This document shows positions 18,164-27,323 of a DNA stretch of 64,000 nt, in pieces. Position 1 is the stretch's first letter; each line of letters begins with the position of its first letter. Location: assembly GCF_039544265.1 (NCBI RefSeq), contig NZ_BAABLI010000017.1, positions 124,001 through 188,000 of the forward strand. Reading direction: 5' to 3'. This DNA is from Corallincola platygyrae (GTDB taxonomy: Bacteria; Pseudomonadota; Gammaproteobacteria; Enterobacterales; Neiellaceae). The position numbers were made by a program, and so were the translations under genes. Under the pieces are notes generated by a model that was not told where the DNA came from, searched no databases, and was given only the letters and a program-made list of their open reading frames with translations.

Positions 18164-19465
18164 ATGAGTAAAACACACTTATCAGATACGCGATTTGACG
18201 CGTTTGACCTTCGTCCAGAGGTCCTCGCCGCCCTGCATAGCAAGGGCTTTGAATTCTGCACTCCGATCCAGAAGATGAGTCTACCCGTGGCATTGGGTGG
18301 AAACGACGTGGCAGGCCAGGCCCAAACAGGGACCGGCAAGACCATCGCCTTCCTGGTGGCGACAGTTAATCAACTGTTGAAAGAGCCGGCTGCGGAAGGC
18401 CGCAAGCCTACGGACCCTCGTGCAGTTATTATTGCGCCTACGCGTGAACTAGCGATCCAGATCTATCATGACGCAGAAGCCTTGGCGAAACACGCCGGCA
18501 TGCGCCTTGGTCTGGTATATGGGGGCGAGGGTTACGAATCTCAACGTCAAACCCTAAACGAAGGTGTAGATATCTTGATCGGCACCTGTGGTCGTCTTAT
18601 CGACTACTACAAGCAAGGCATATATAGCCTTAATCACATTCAGGTCGTGGTACTGGATGAAGCCGATCGCATGTTCGACTTAGGCTTTATTAAAGATATC
18701 CGTTATATGTTCCGTCGCATGCCTGAGCCATCTCAGCGCCTGAATCTATTGTTCTCGGCAACCTTGTCGATGCGCGTACGCGAGCTGGCATACGAACATA
18801 TGAACGATCCGACCCATGTGCACGTTGAGCCTGAAAAAATGACGGCCGATCGCGTACAGGCGGAGCTGTTCTATCCATCAAACGAGCACAAAATGCCTCT
18901 GCTGCTGACGCTGATGGAAGAGGAATGGCCAGAAAAAGCGATTGTGTTCGCCAACACCAAACATGAATCAGAAAATATCTGGGGCCACCTGGCTGCAGAT
19001 GGTCATCGTGTTGGTTTGCTGACAGGTGATGTACCGCAGCGTAAACGCGTTAAGATCCTCGAGCAGTTCACCGAAGGTCACCTGGATATTCTGGTGGCTA
19101 CCGATGTTGCCGCCCGTGGTCTGCATATTCCAAAGGTCACCCACGTATTCAATTACGACCTGCCTGACGATTGCGAAGATTATGTTCACCGCATTGGCCG
19201 TACCGGTCGTGCGGGAGAAAGTGGCCACGCTATCAGTTTTGCCTGCGAGCGTTATGCACTGAACCTGCCAGCGATTGAGCAATATATCGGTCATACCGTT
19301 CCCGTCAGCCAGTATGACCCAACCGCCTTACTGGATGACCTGCCACCGCCAATTCGTCAGCAAAAGCGTCGCTCAAACTCAGGCCAGAAACGCAGTGGCC
19401 AGGGCCGTGGCGGTCAGGGACGTCGTGGCCAGGGTCGCAGTCGCGGCGGTGAGCGTCGAGGCTAA
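18164..19465 (+). CDS. rhlB: DEAD-box RNA helicase RhlB
   Basis: ATP-dependent RNA helicase, the helicase subunit of the RNA degradosome in enterobacteria. The 433 residues start MSKTHLSDTRF, as E. coli RhlB does. Motifs in order: Q-motif (FCTPIQ), AQTGTGKT, PTREL, DEAD in VLDEADRMFD, SAT, and HRIGRTGRAG. The Arg/Gly-rich tail from about 395 is an RNA- or RNase E-binding type tail. An ATG four codons earlier also opens the frame; homology favours 18164. gppA follows after 3 bp. Confidence 0.96.
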   Translation: MSKTHLSDTRFDAFDLRPEVLAALHSKGFEFCTPIQKMSLPVALGGNDVAGQAQTGTGKTIAFLVATVNQLLKEPAAEGRKPTDPRAVIIAPTRELAIQIYHDAEALAKHAGMRLGLVYGGEGYESQRQTLNEGVDILIGTCGRLIDYYKQGIYSLNHIQVVVLDEADRMFDLGFIKDIRYMFRRMPEPSQRLNLLFSATLSMRVRELAYEHMNDPTHVHVEPEKMTADRVQAELFYPSNEHKMPLLLTLMEEEWPEKAIVFANTKHESENIWGHLAADGHRVGLLTGDVPQRKRVKILEQFTEGHLDILVATDVAARGLHIPKVTHVFNYDLPDDCEDYVHRIGRTGRAGESGHAISFACERYALNLPAIEQYIGHTVPVSQYDPTALLDDLPPPIRQQKRRSNSGQKRSGQGRGGQGRRGQGRSRGGERRG

Positions 19466-19468
19466 CCT

Positions 19469-20971
19469 TTGAGCCGTTCGCCGTCCCCGCTATACGCTGC
19501 CATCGATCTGGGCTCCAACAGCTTTCATATGCTGGTGGTCCGGGTCGTTGCTGGCAGCGTGCAGGTACTGGCGAAGATCAAACGTAAAGTCAGGCTGGCT
19601 TCCGGTCTTGATCAAAACTTCCAACTTGATGAAGCAGCCATGCTCAGGGGTTGGGAGTGCCTGAGGCTCTTCGCAGAGCGGCTACAGGATATCCCTTCCG
19701 AAAACATCCGAATTGTTGGCACAGCCACACTGCGTGTCGCAAAAAATGTCGATACCTTTCTGGAAACCGCTGAACAGATCCTGGGACAGCCGATTCAGGT
19801 GATCACTGGCGAACAGGAAGCAGAGACCATCTACCAGGGCGTTGCCCACACCTCCAGCGGGCAGGGTAACCAGCTGGTTATCGATATTGGTGGCGCCAGT
19901 ACTGAGCTGATCATTGGTCAACAATATGACCCACATATTCTGCGCAGTTTGCCCATTGGGTGTGTGCTGTTTAAAGAGCGCTATTTTGCCGATGGCAAGC
20001 TGACTCAGACGAACTTTGATAAAGCGATTCAAGCTGCAGAGCAGGCTCTGAAACCCTTGGTGGTCGACTATCTGGCCTACGGTTGGCAACGCTGTGTGGG
20101 TGCATCCGGTACCGTGCAGGCGCTGCAGGAAGTGCTGCTGACCCAGGGGTACGACGAACGGATCACGCTAGAAAAACTGGAAAAAATGATGGCCCTTGCC
20201 ATCAGTTGTGGCGATATCAGCCAACTCAATATCGAAGGTTTACTGGATGAACGCAAACCTGTGTTTGTCAGTGGACTGGCCATCCTGCTTGCCATCTTCC
20301 GCCAATTTAAAGTCAAACAGATGATCACCTCTGGCGGCGCCCTGCGAGAAGGGTTGGTATACGAGATGATAGGTGAACAGCGCCAGGATGATGTTCGCCA
20401 ACGCACCCTGAGTGGATTGAAACAGCAATTCCGAGTCGATCAGCCCCATGCGACACGTGTCAGCGAATTTGCCTTATCTCTGTGTCAGCAGGTTTCAGCA
20501 AACTGGCAACTGGAAGATCTCGAACTGCACGCGCTGCTGGCCAGTGCCGCACAGTTGACCGAATTGGGCTTACTGATTGGCTACAAGGATGCCCACCAGC
20601 ACGCTGGTTATATTCTCAAACATGCCACGCTACCCGGCTTCAGCAATAGCCAGAAACAACTGCTGGTTACTCTGGTGAGTCAATATCAGGGCGGCTACGA
20701 TGTTGAGCAGATGGACAAGCTGGCGGGTATAACATCCACAACCACACTGAGACTTGCCAGACTATTGCGTTTGGCCGTTATTTTTTGCGGCCGTCGCCAG
20801 GACAGCTCTCTTCCGGAAATTACCATCAGTGCTGAGGGTGATAAGCTGCTACTACATGTCTCAAAGTACTGGCTCAACAGTCACCCACTGGTACACAGTG
20901 AGCTAACTCAGGAAGCACTTCTAACACTCGAGATCGGTGGTGAACTGACTCTGGCTTCCGACGAAGAATAA
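19469..20971 (+). CDS. gppA: Guanosine pentaphosphate / exopolyphosphatase (GppA/Ppx family)
   Basis: Hydrolyses pppGpp to ppGpp and/or polyphosphate. The 500 residues show the sugar kinase/actin-like fold with YAAIDLGSNSFHMLVVR at the N-terminus and VIDIGGASTELI in the middle. The HD-like helical C-terminal domain starts near 310. Its position directly after rhlB, as in E. coli rhlB-gppA, favours GppA over Ppx. The start is TTG at 19469: GAGG lies about 8 bp upstream and no ATG precedes the conserved N-terminus. Confidence 0.93.
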   Translation: MSRSPSPLYAAIDLGSNSFHMLVVRVVAGSVQVLAKIKRKVRLASGLDQNFQLDEAAMLRGWECLRLFAERLQDIPSENIRIVGTATLRVAKNVDTFLETAEQILGQPIQVITGEQEAETIYQGVAHTSSGQGNQLVIDIGGASTELIIGQQYDPHILRSLPIGCVLFKERYFADGKLTQTNFDKAIQAAEQALKPLVVDYLAYGWQRCVGASGTVQALQEVLLTQGYDERITLEKLEKMMALAISCGDISQLNIEGLLDERKPVFVSGLAILLAIFRQFKVKQMITSGGALREGLVYEMIGEQRQDDVRQRTLSGLKQQFRVDQPHATRVSEFALSLCQQVSANWQLEDLELHALLASAAQLTELGLLIGYKDAHQHAGYILKHATLPGFSNSQKQLLVTLVSQYQGGYDVEQMDKLAGITSTTTLRLARLLRLAVIFCGRRQDSSLPEITISAEGDKLLLHVSKYWLNSHPLVHSELTQEALLTLEIGGELTLASDEE

Positions 20972-20975
20972 CCCT

Positions 20976-20997
20976 AGTCCTCGGCAGAGGCTTTTTT
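20976..20997 (+). terminator. Intrinsic terminator of rhlB-gppA
   Basis: AG(T)CCTC pairs with GAGGCT around GGCA with one bulge, followed by TTTTTT, just past the gppA stop. Confidence 0.7.
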
Positions 20998-21149
20998 CAA
21001 ACCCGCTACACTCATATACCAGCTAAGCTATTGATCTAGGCAAGTCGCATCCTTGCATCTAATAGGGTAAGCTGCGCGCCCGCCAAATTGGCGGTGTTAT
21101 CACCATCAGCCCCACGGCGCATGAATATGCGCAATAAACGAGACCCGCT

Positions 21150-22415
21150 ATGTCATTTGCTTCCCTAGGCCTGTCCGAAGCCATTCTTTCTGCTGTTGAA
21201 GAACAAGGTTACAAGACGCCCTCTCCCATTCAGGCACAAGCTATTCCTGCGATCCTGGAAGGGCGAGACGTGATGGCCGCCGCGCAGACGGGCACAGGTA
21301 AAACAGCAGGCTTTACCTTGCCGATCCTGGAGCAATTAGCCAAGGGTGACAGAGTTAAAGCAAACCAGGTGCGAGCGCTGATACTGACACCCACTCGCGA
21401 ACTGGCGGCGCAGGTCGGAGCCAATGTCGAGGCATACGCGAAGAACCTGCCCCTGCGCTCTACCGTTGTGTTCGGTGGCGTGAAGATTAACCCGCAGATG
21501 ATGAAACTCCGTCGCGGCGTTGACGTATTAGTTGCTACTCCCGGCCGATTACTCGACCTGTTCAGTCAGAATGCCGTGCGCTTCAAGCAACTGGAAGTAT
21601 TGGTACTGGATGAAGCGGACCGCATGTTGGATATGGGCTTTATCCACGACATCAAAAAGATTCTGGCGCTACTGCCGAAACAACGTCAAAACCTGATGTT
21701 TTCTGCCACCTTCTCCGATGAAATACGACGCTTGGCCAAGGGCCTGGTCAACAATCCGGTAGAAGTGTCCGTGGCGCCGCCCAACACCACAGCAGAACGG
21801 ATAGAACAGAAGGTTTATCCGGTGGATAAACACCGCAAGTCGGCCATGCTGGCCCGGCTGATTAATGACAACCAGTGGCAGCAGGTACTGGTGTTCAGTA
21901 AAACCAAACATGGCGCAAACCGCATTTCCAAACAGTTGAACGCCAAAGAGATTAATGCCGCAGCCATTCATGGCAACAAAAGTCAGGGTGCCCGAACCAA
22001 AGCTCTGGCCGACTTTAAAAGTGGCGCCATCAGGGTGTTGGTTGCCACCGATATCGCCGCACGCGGCCTGGACATTGACCAACTGCCTCATGTCGTTAAC
22101 TTTGACCTGCCCCATGTCGCGGAAGACTACGTGCACCGTATCGGGCGTACCGGCCGCGCAGGTGCCAGTGGTGAAGCCGCGTCATTGGTTTGCGCGGATG
22201 ACTTCAAGCTGCTGGTCGCCATCGAACGGCTGATCGGTGACAACATCCCACGCGAGATCCTGTCAGGTTTTGAACCTACACATCCGTTGCCAGCACCACG
22301 CAAGCCACTCCCCCCTAAAGCTAAGCGGCCAAAAAAGCCGAAGAAGCCAAAAACCGACAAGCCTGAACACTCGGACGGTCAGCGCTCAGGAGACCTGGCC
22401 AGAGGTCGCGGGTAA
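21150..22415 (+). CDS. rhlE: DEAD-box RNA helicase RhlE
   Basis: ATP-dependent RNA helicase of the RhlE group, involved in ribosome assembly and RNA turnover. The 421 residues carry TPSPIQ, AQTGTGKTAGF, PTRELAAQV, DEADRMLDMGF, SAT and HRIGRTGRAG. A Lys/Pro-rich basic tail from about 380 replaces the long tails of some relatives. The 5' leader holds two adjacent small hairpins: CCGCCAA/TTGGCGG at 21080-21094, then GGTG/CACC. Its own promoter is likely, since gppA ends with a terminator. Confidence 0.94.
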   Translation: MSFASLGLSEAILSAVEEQGYKTPSPIQAQAIPAILEGRDVMAAAQTGTGKTAGFTLPILEQLAKGDRVKANQVRALILTPTRELAAQVGANVEAYAKNLPLRSTVVFGGVKINPQMMKLRRGVDVLVATPGRLLDLFSQNAVRFKQLEVLVLDEADRMLDMGFIHDIKKILALLPKQRQNLMFSATFSDEIRRLAKGLVNNPVEVSVAPPNTTAERIEQKVYPVDKHRKSAMLARLINDNQWQQVLVFSKTKHGANRISKQLNAKEINAAAIHGNKSQGARTKALADFKSGAIRVLVATDIAARGLDIDQLPHVVNFDLPHVAEDYVHRIGRTGRAGASGEAASLVCADDFKLLVAIERLIGDNIPREILSGFEPTHPLPAPRKPLPPKAKRPKKPKKPKTDKPEHSDGQRSGDLARGRG

Positions 22416-22420
22416 TCAGA

Positions 22421-22449
22421 TACAGGGATATGACCAAGATATCCCTGTA
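22421..22449 (+). terminator. 11-bp perfect hairpin after rhlE
   Basis: TACAGGGATAT and ATATCCCTGTA form an 11-bp stem with a 7-nt loop, 5 bp past the rhlE stop. No T-tract follows. It is probably a 3' end stabiliser or weak terminator. Confidence 0.5.
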
Positions 22450-22506
22450 ACACTCTCCCAATCCTCTGTCCCAATCGCGATTAGTTAACGAATTTGTGCT
22501 CTGGAT

Positions 22507-22526
22507 AATGCCTGAGATCAGGCATT
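22507..22526. promoter_or_regulatory. 9-bp dyad upstream of the hybrid kinase
   Basis: AATGCCTGA-GA-TCAGGCATT is a perfect dyad with a 2-bp spacer, about 90 bp upstream of the kinase start. The 2-nt centre is too tight for a good RNA loop, so a protein operator is more likely. The binding protein is unknown. Confidence 0.4.
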
Positions 22527-22613
22527 ACTGAATTCTTTTGCTAAGCTCAACCCATTGCTTGAATTAGAATTTTCCAGCAACACCTTGCTGCTGGCATGCA
22601 TGATGGGGCCCTT

Positions 22614-25600
22614 ATGACACACAAGCTACTGCGCCTGTTTGGAAGCATTTTCGGGATATGCTTTTGGCTGTTCAGTGGATTGGCTCATGCACAGATGGAC
22701 TATGAAACCCTGCCAGCACAAATGCAGGCATGGGCCTCAGAGAATCCTGAGGTGTTCGTGGTTGCCGACCCCAACCTGCCCCCCTACGACTTTATCGATG
22801 AAAATGGTCAGCGTTCAGGGCTCGGAAAAGAACTGGTCGATGCTTTAAATCAAGTGCTCCCCTTTACCCTGACTTACAAAGAGTACGACAGCTTCAGCCA
22901 AGGCTTGAGAGCTGTAGAAAACGGGGATGCACACGTCTTTAGCCTGTGTGCTCGCACCCGGCACCGTGCCAAACACTTTCACTTTAGCAATCCGATACTT
23001 GGCATTGAATCGGTTATTATTTTTAAAGCCAGCGCAGAAAAGTTAAACCAGCCGGAAGATCTATCCCCTTCACACACTGTGGGTTTCGTTAAGGGTTATG
23101 CCAATGCAGAACTGGTTTTTGCCACTCAGGGCGCCCCACAGTCTGTGATGACAGGCAGTGTTCAGGAAGGCCTGCACAAGGTTGCAAATGGGGAGATTGA
23201 TGGCTTTATTATCGACCCGGTGCAAGCAGCCTATTGGCGGCAAGAGAAACAGCTCAGCGATCTCGCCTACTTTTACCTGCCCAATCTTCGCAGCCTTCGG
23301 CTTCGATTCTGTGTTAATCGCGATCATCCTGAGTTAGAGCAATGGATCGATTGGGGTATGAATCAGGTGGGTAAAGGATTTATCTCTGAGCTACACCAGC
23401 AGTGGGCCAAACAAGATGCTGCCGCGATGGAGGTAGAGCAGCGTGAAGACCACCCATTGGTTGGTTGGATCACGCAAATTGCCGGACTATCCGCAGCACT
23501 GATCATGGTGCTGTTTTTCTTCTATTTTGTCCGTGGGCAGGGAGACGAACTCGCCAAGCAATTTGGTTCAGAACAGTTCCGCCGCAGCTTCCTGCTTGGC
23601 GTGGGCCTGCTCTGTTTAATTCTGGTATTGCTGGTAGGGGTAGTTTTATCCCGCACCTACAACAATACCCTCAACGGCAATATCAAAACCCTCAATATCA
23701 GCCTGGCAACCGCTGAGCAGCAATTGGCTAACTGGTATCAAGGAAGAGTTGATATGGTCACCGAAGTCTCACAAAACCCAGCAGTGAAAGATCTGGCCTG
23801 GGTGTTAGTGGAAAGGGACAAGGCTGATCTGGATCCTCGGGGCTCTGCCGAACTGCGGGCATTTAAAGTTGCCCTGCGTGAAGCATCCAATTTGAATGTG
23901 GCCGCGGTGCGCTTCTATTTGATTTCCCCTGACGGTATTAACCTGGCGTCTCATGCAGACCATGTTATTGGCAAACCCAATTTAATGGCAGAACAAGTGC
24001 CAGACCTTTTTCAGCGGGTAGTCGCTGGAGAGACCCTGTTCATACCGCCCATCTGGTCCGATTTTGACCTGGATGGAAATATAGCGGAAGACGATAAAGA
24101 CCCCGTCTTGCTGATAGCCACCCCTATGTACGACCGCCAGCAAAGGCGCATCGGTGTGTTAGCTGGCGTCGCAGATCCCAGCGAGGAGTTCTCACAAATC
24201 CTCAGCAATATTCGTTTAGGAGATTCTGGTGAGATTTATGCCGTAGACCACCGCGGCTTCATGGTCTCGGAAAGCAGCTTTACCCATATTTTGCGTAAGC
24301 AGGGCAGGTTAAAGGTGGGTGAATCTGTCATCGGCAATATCAAGTTAGAAGATGCCATGGCCAATCAGGGCATCATGTCTCCATTCGATGGCGCATCCAA
24401 TAAACGAGGCGGAAAAAACCTCAGTGGTTACAACGATTACCAGGGCCACGAAGTAATTGGGCAATGGATCTGGCATCCATTTTTGAATCTGCTGTTGGTG
24501 GGCGAGTTCCATAAAGACGAAGCGATGGAGGATTTTCGCAAAGTAGCCGTCAATCTGGCGGTACTTACCTTGATATCCATTGCGGTGATCATTTCGGTTT
24601 CCATGTTCATGTTGGTGATCGGACGACGTGCATACCAAGCGCAAGCGGATTCGGCAAAACGGCTGGAAGTGGAAGTGGAGGCTCGTACCAAAGAGCTACG
24701 CAAATCGGAGCAGGACAACCGCTTAATCCTGGGATCTGTTGGTGAGGGCATCATAGGTTTCAATGGTGCCCAACTGTGCACCTTTATCAATCCTGCGGCC
24801 TGCGACATGTTGTTACACAGCCCGGATGTGATTGGCTCCCACGCCAGGTCCGTGCTGCCGATCTCTTTTGATAATGATATGGATGTGGAGCGCGCCATCA
24901 ACGAGGTCATGTCATCAGGGAATCCTCTCCAAGTAGAGGAGGCGACCCTGGAGCGACCGTCTGCACCTTATCTTCCGGTCGAAATAAACATCCATCCATT
25001 GACCATAGACGACGCGATTCAGGGGGTGGTGGTCGCGTTCCGTGATATCACTGAGCAAAACAAAGCCAAACTGGCACTGATAGAGGCCAAACAACTGGCC
25101 GATGACGCCAGCAGTGCAAAATCTAACTTCCTGGCCAATATGAGCCATGAGATCCGCACGCCGATGAATGCCATTATCGGTATGTCTTATTTAGCGCTGC
25201 AGAGTGAGCTGCCGGATAAGCCGAAAAACTATGTCGAAAAGGTAAACCGCTCTGCCACTAACCTGCTGGGCATAATCAATGACATCCTGGATTTCTCTAA
25301 GATTGAGGCCGGTCATATCGATCTGGAGCGAGTCGACTTTAACCTCGCCGATCTGCTTGAGAATGTATTCACCGTGATATCGGTGAAAGTGGAAGAGAAG
25401 GAGCTGGAACTCAACCTGGATATTGGCCGGGATGTACCGCTCAACCTGATTGGTGATCCGCTTCGTCTAAACCAGGTCGTTACTAACCTGCTCAGTAACG
25501 CGGTCAAATTCACTGCATTCGGCGCTGTATCGCTGGAGATCAGCCAGCTAAACCGCATGGGCAGCACAGTGGAGTTGCGCTTCTGTGTGCGTGATACCGG

Positions 25601-27323
25601 CATAGGTATGACCGAGGAACAAAAAGCCAAACTGTTCCAGTCCTTTGCCCAGGCGGATGCGTCAACCACGCGCAAGTTTGGCGGCACAGGTCTTGGCCTG
25701 GCAATTTCAAAGAGCCTTGTCGAGCTGATGGATGGCGAGATCTGGGTTGAAAGTACGCCGGACGTGGGTAGCGAGTTCTTCTTTACCATGCAGGCGAGCG
25801 TGAATGAAACGCTGGAATATGAACACCAGGAATCTCGCAAAGCCCTGCTGAAAGAGAAGCGGGTACTGGTGGTTGATGATGACAGTGCTGCAATCCAGGT
25901 GCTCAAAGAGATCCTGACAGAGTATGGCTGTGAAATTTACACCGCCAACTCAGGTCCAGAGGCGCTGGAAATGGCCACCAGTTACAACGTCAGTTTTGAT
26001 ATCGCCCTGATTGACTGGGAGATGCCGAAGATGAACGGCTTGGCGCTGTGCGATGAACTGAAAGCACTGCCCAACCAGGATATGAAACACCTGGTGATGG
26101 TCTCCAGCCATGACAGTGATGAGATTGGCGAAGAGAATATTCGCCGCCGTTTCGACAGCATGATCGCCAAACCGGTAAATCCCGACAGTGTGTTCCGTGC
26201 GCTGAAGCGCGTCATCGACGAGCAATACCACCTGCAGCGCAGGCAGTACAAGCGCAAAGCCCGTCAAGGCAAACGCAGCATGCTTACCGGCGCATATCTG
26301 CTGCTGGTCGAAGACAACGAACTCAACCAGGAATTGGCCAAAGAGTTGCTCGAACAGGCCAGTATCAAGGTGGATGTTGCTAACAACGGCCAGGAAGCGG
26401 TCAATATGGTCAATGCTCAACAATACGACGGCGTATTGATGGATGTGCAGATGCCTGTGATGGACGGGTATACCGCCACCCGTGAGATTAGAGAAAACCA
26501 CCCAGACCTGCCAATTGTCGCCATGACCGCCAACGCCATGGCCGGTGACAAGGAGAAAGTGCTTGAGGCAGGCATGAATGACCATATTGCCAAACCGATC
26601 GATATCGAGCAGATGTTCGACACCCTCAGCCAATGGATAACACCCAGTGGACTAGTGACGGAGATTCCACTGGTCAGTGATGACTCTGAACAAGAAGAGG
26701 ATGTTTCCAGCCTGGAACTGTCTGCTGACATCATAGACACAGAAGCAGGCATAGCCGTTTGTAATGGCAACCAAGGGCTCTATCTTCGCTTGCTGAAGAA
26801 ATTCCAGAAGGGTCAGCGTCAGTTTGTAGATGAGTTCAACCACGCCTGGCAAGAGGGAGATTGGGAAGCCGCCACTCGCGCAGCTCACACCCTTAAGGGA
26901 GCCGCTTCTCACATCGGTGCTAAAACCCTTGCTGCAAGTGCAGGTGGCGTAGAGTTAGCGTGCAGCGAGCAACAGGATGAAGCCAGTATCAATAAGCTGA
27001 TGGAACTATTGAAACAGCATCTGGATGAAGTTATCCACTGCCTGGATAGAGCGTTCAGTCAGGAGCAGCAATCCACCGCCACCAGCATGCAGGAGAGCAT
27101 CAGCAAGGAACAGCTGATCGAAGCACTGACAGAACTGAAAGAACTGGCAGATAACTACGACTTCGAAGCGGGCGAGCGTGCCAGTGAATTGAAAAAGCAG
27201 TGCCATGATCCCAAGCTGCAAGCCTTGCTGGATCAGCTACTTCAACAATTGGAAGAGTATGATTTCGACGTGGCAGGGCAAACACTGGTATCGCTGTTTG
27301 AGCACGCAGAGGCGATGTCATGA
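22614..27323 (+). CDS. Hybrid histidine kinase with PBPb and dCache sensors
   Basis: A 1569-residue inner-membrane sensor kinase. Order: signal peptide (1-27, ending HAQ); periplasmic family-3 solute-binding domain (about 35-270); membrane helix (about 283-305); short loop; membrane helix (about 326-348); periplasmic dCache-like domain (about 349-640); membrane helix (about 644-671); PAS (about 700-815); HisKA with H845 in NMSHEIRTP; ATPase with DTGIGM and GTGLGLAIS; receiver 1 (D1134); receiver 2 (D1277); Hpt with H1425 in HTLKGAASHIG. All phosphorelay residues are present. The start is ATG at 22614 with GGGG upstream and an ideal signal peptide. An ATG six codons earlier is possible. It overlaps the binding-protein gene by 4 bp. 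The ligand and final response regulator are unknown. Confidence 0.93.
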   Translation: MTHKLLRLFGSIFGICFWLFSGLAHAQMDYETLPAQMQAWASENPEVFVVADPNLPPYDFIDENGQRSGLGKELVDALNQVLPFTLTYKEYDSFSQGLRAVENGDAHVFSLCARTRHRAKHFHFSNPILGIESVIIFKASAEKLNQPEDLSPSHTVGFVKGYANAELVFATQGAPQSVMTGSVQEGLHKVANGEIDGFIIDPVQAAYWRQEKQLSDLAYFYLPNLRSLRLRFCVNRDHPELEQWIDWGMNQVGKGFISELHQQWAKQDAAAMEVEQREDHPLVGWITQIAGLSAALIMVLFFFYFVRGQGDELAKQFGSEQFRRSFLLGVGLLCLILVLLVGVVLSRTYNNTLNGNIKTLNISLATAEQQLANWYQGRVDMVTEVSQNPAVKDLAWVLVERDKADLDPRGSAELRAFKVALREASNLNVAAVRFYLISPDGINLASHADHVIGKPNLMAEQVPDLFQRVVAGETLFIPPIWSDFDLDGNIAEDDKDPVLLIATPMYDRQQRRIGVLAGVADPSEEFSQILSNIRLGDSGEIYAVDHRGFMVSESSFTHILRKQGRLKVGESVIGNIKLEDAMANQGIMSPFDGASNKRGGKNLSGYNDYQGHEVIGQWIWHPFLNLLLVGEFHKDEAMEDFRKVAVNLAVLTLISIAVIISVSMFMLVIGRRAYQAQADSAKRLEVEVEARTKELRKSEQDNRLILGSVGEGIIGFNGAQLCTFINPAACDMLLHSPDVIGSHARSVLPISFDNDMDVERAINEVMSSGNPLQVEEATLERPSAPYLPVEINIHPLTIDDAIQGVVVAFRDITEQNKAKLALIEAKQLADDASSAKSNFLANMSHEIRTPMNAIIGMSYLALQSELPDKPKNYVEKVNRSATNLLGIINDILDFSKIEAGHIDLERVDFNLADLLENVFTVISVKVEEKELELNLDIGRDVPLNLIGDPLRLNQVVTNLLSNAVKFTAFGAVSLEISQLNRMGSTVELRFCVRDTGIGMTEEQKAKLFQSFAQADASTTRKFGGTGLGLAISKSLVELMDGEIWVESTPDVGSEFFFTMQASVNETLEYEHQESRKALLKEKRVLVVDDDSAAIQVLKEILTEYGCEIYTANSGPEALEMATSYNVSFDIALIDWEMPKMNGLALCDELKALPNQDMKHLVMVSSHDSDEIGEENIRRRFDSMIAKPVNPDSVFRALKRVIDEQYHLQRRQYKRKARQGKRSMLTGAYLLLVEDNELNQELAKELLEQASIKVDVANNGQEAVNMVNAQQYDGVLMDVQMPVMDGYTATREIRENHPDLPIVAMTANAMAGDKEKVLEAGMNDHIAKPIDIEQMFDTLSQWITPSGLVTEIPLVSDDSEQEEDVSSLELSADIIDTEAGIAVCNGNQGLYLRLLKKFQKGQRQFVDEFNHAWQEGDWEAATRAAHTLKGAASHIGAKTLAASAGGVELACSEQQDEASINKLMELLKQHLDEVIHCLDRAFSQEQQSTATSMQESISKEQLIEALTELKELADNYDFEAGERASELKKQCHDPKLQALLDQLLQQLEEYDFDVAGQTLVSLFEHAEAMS

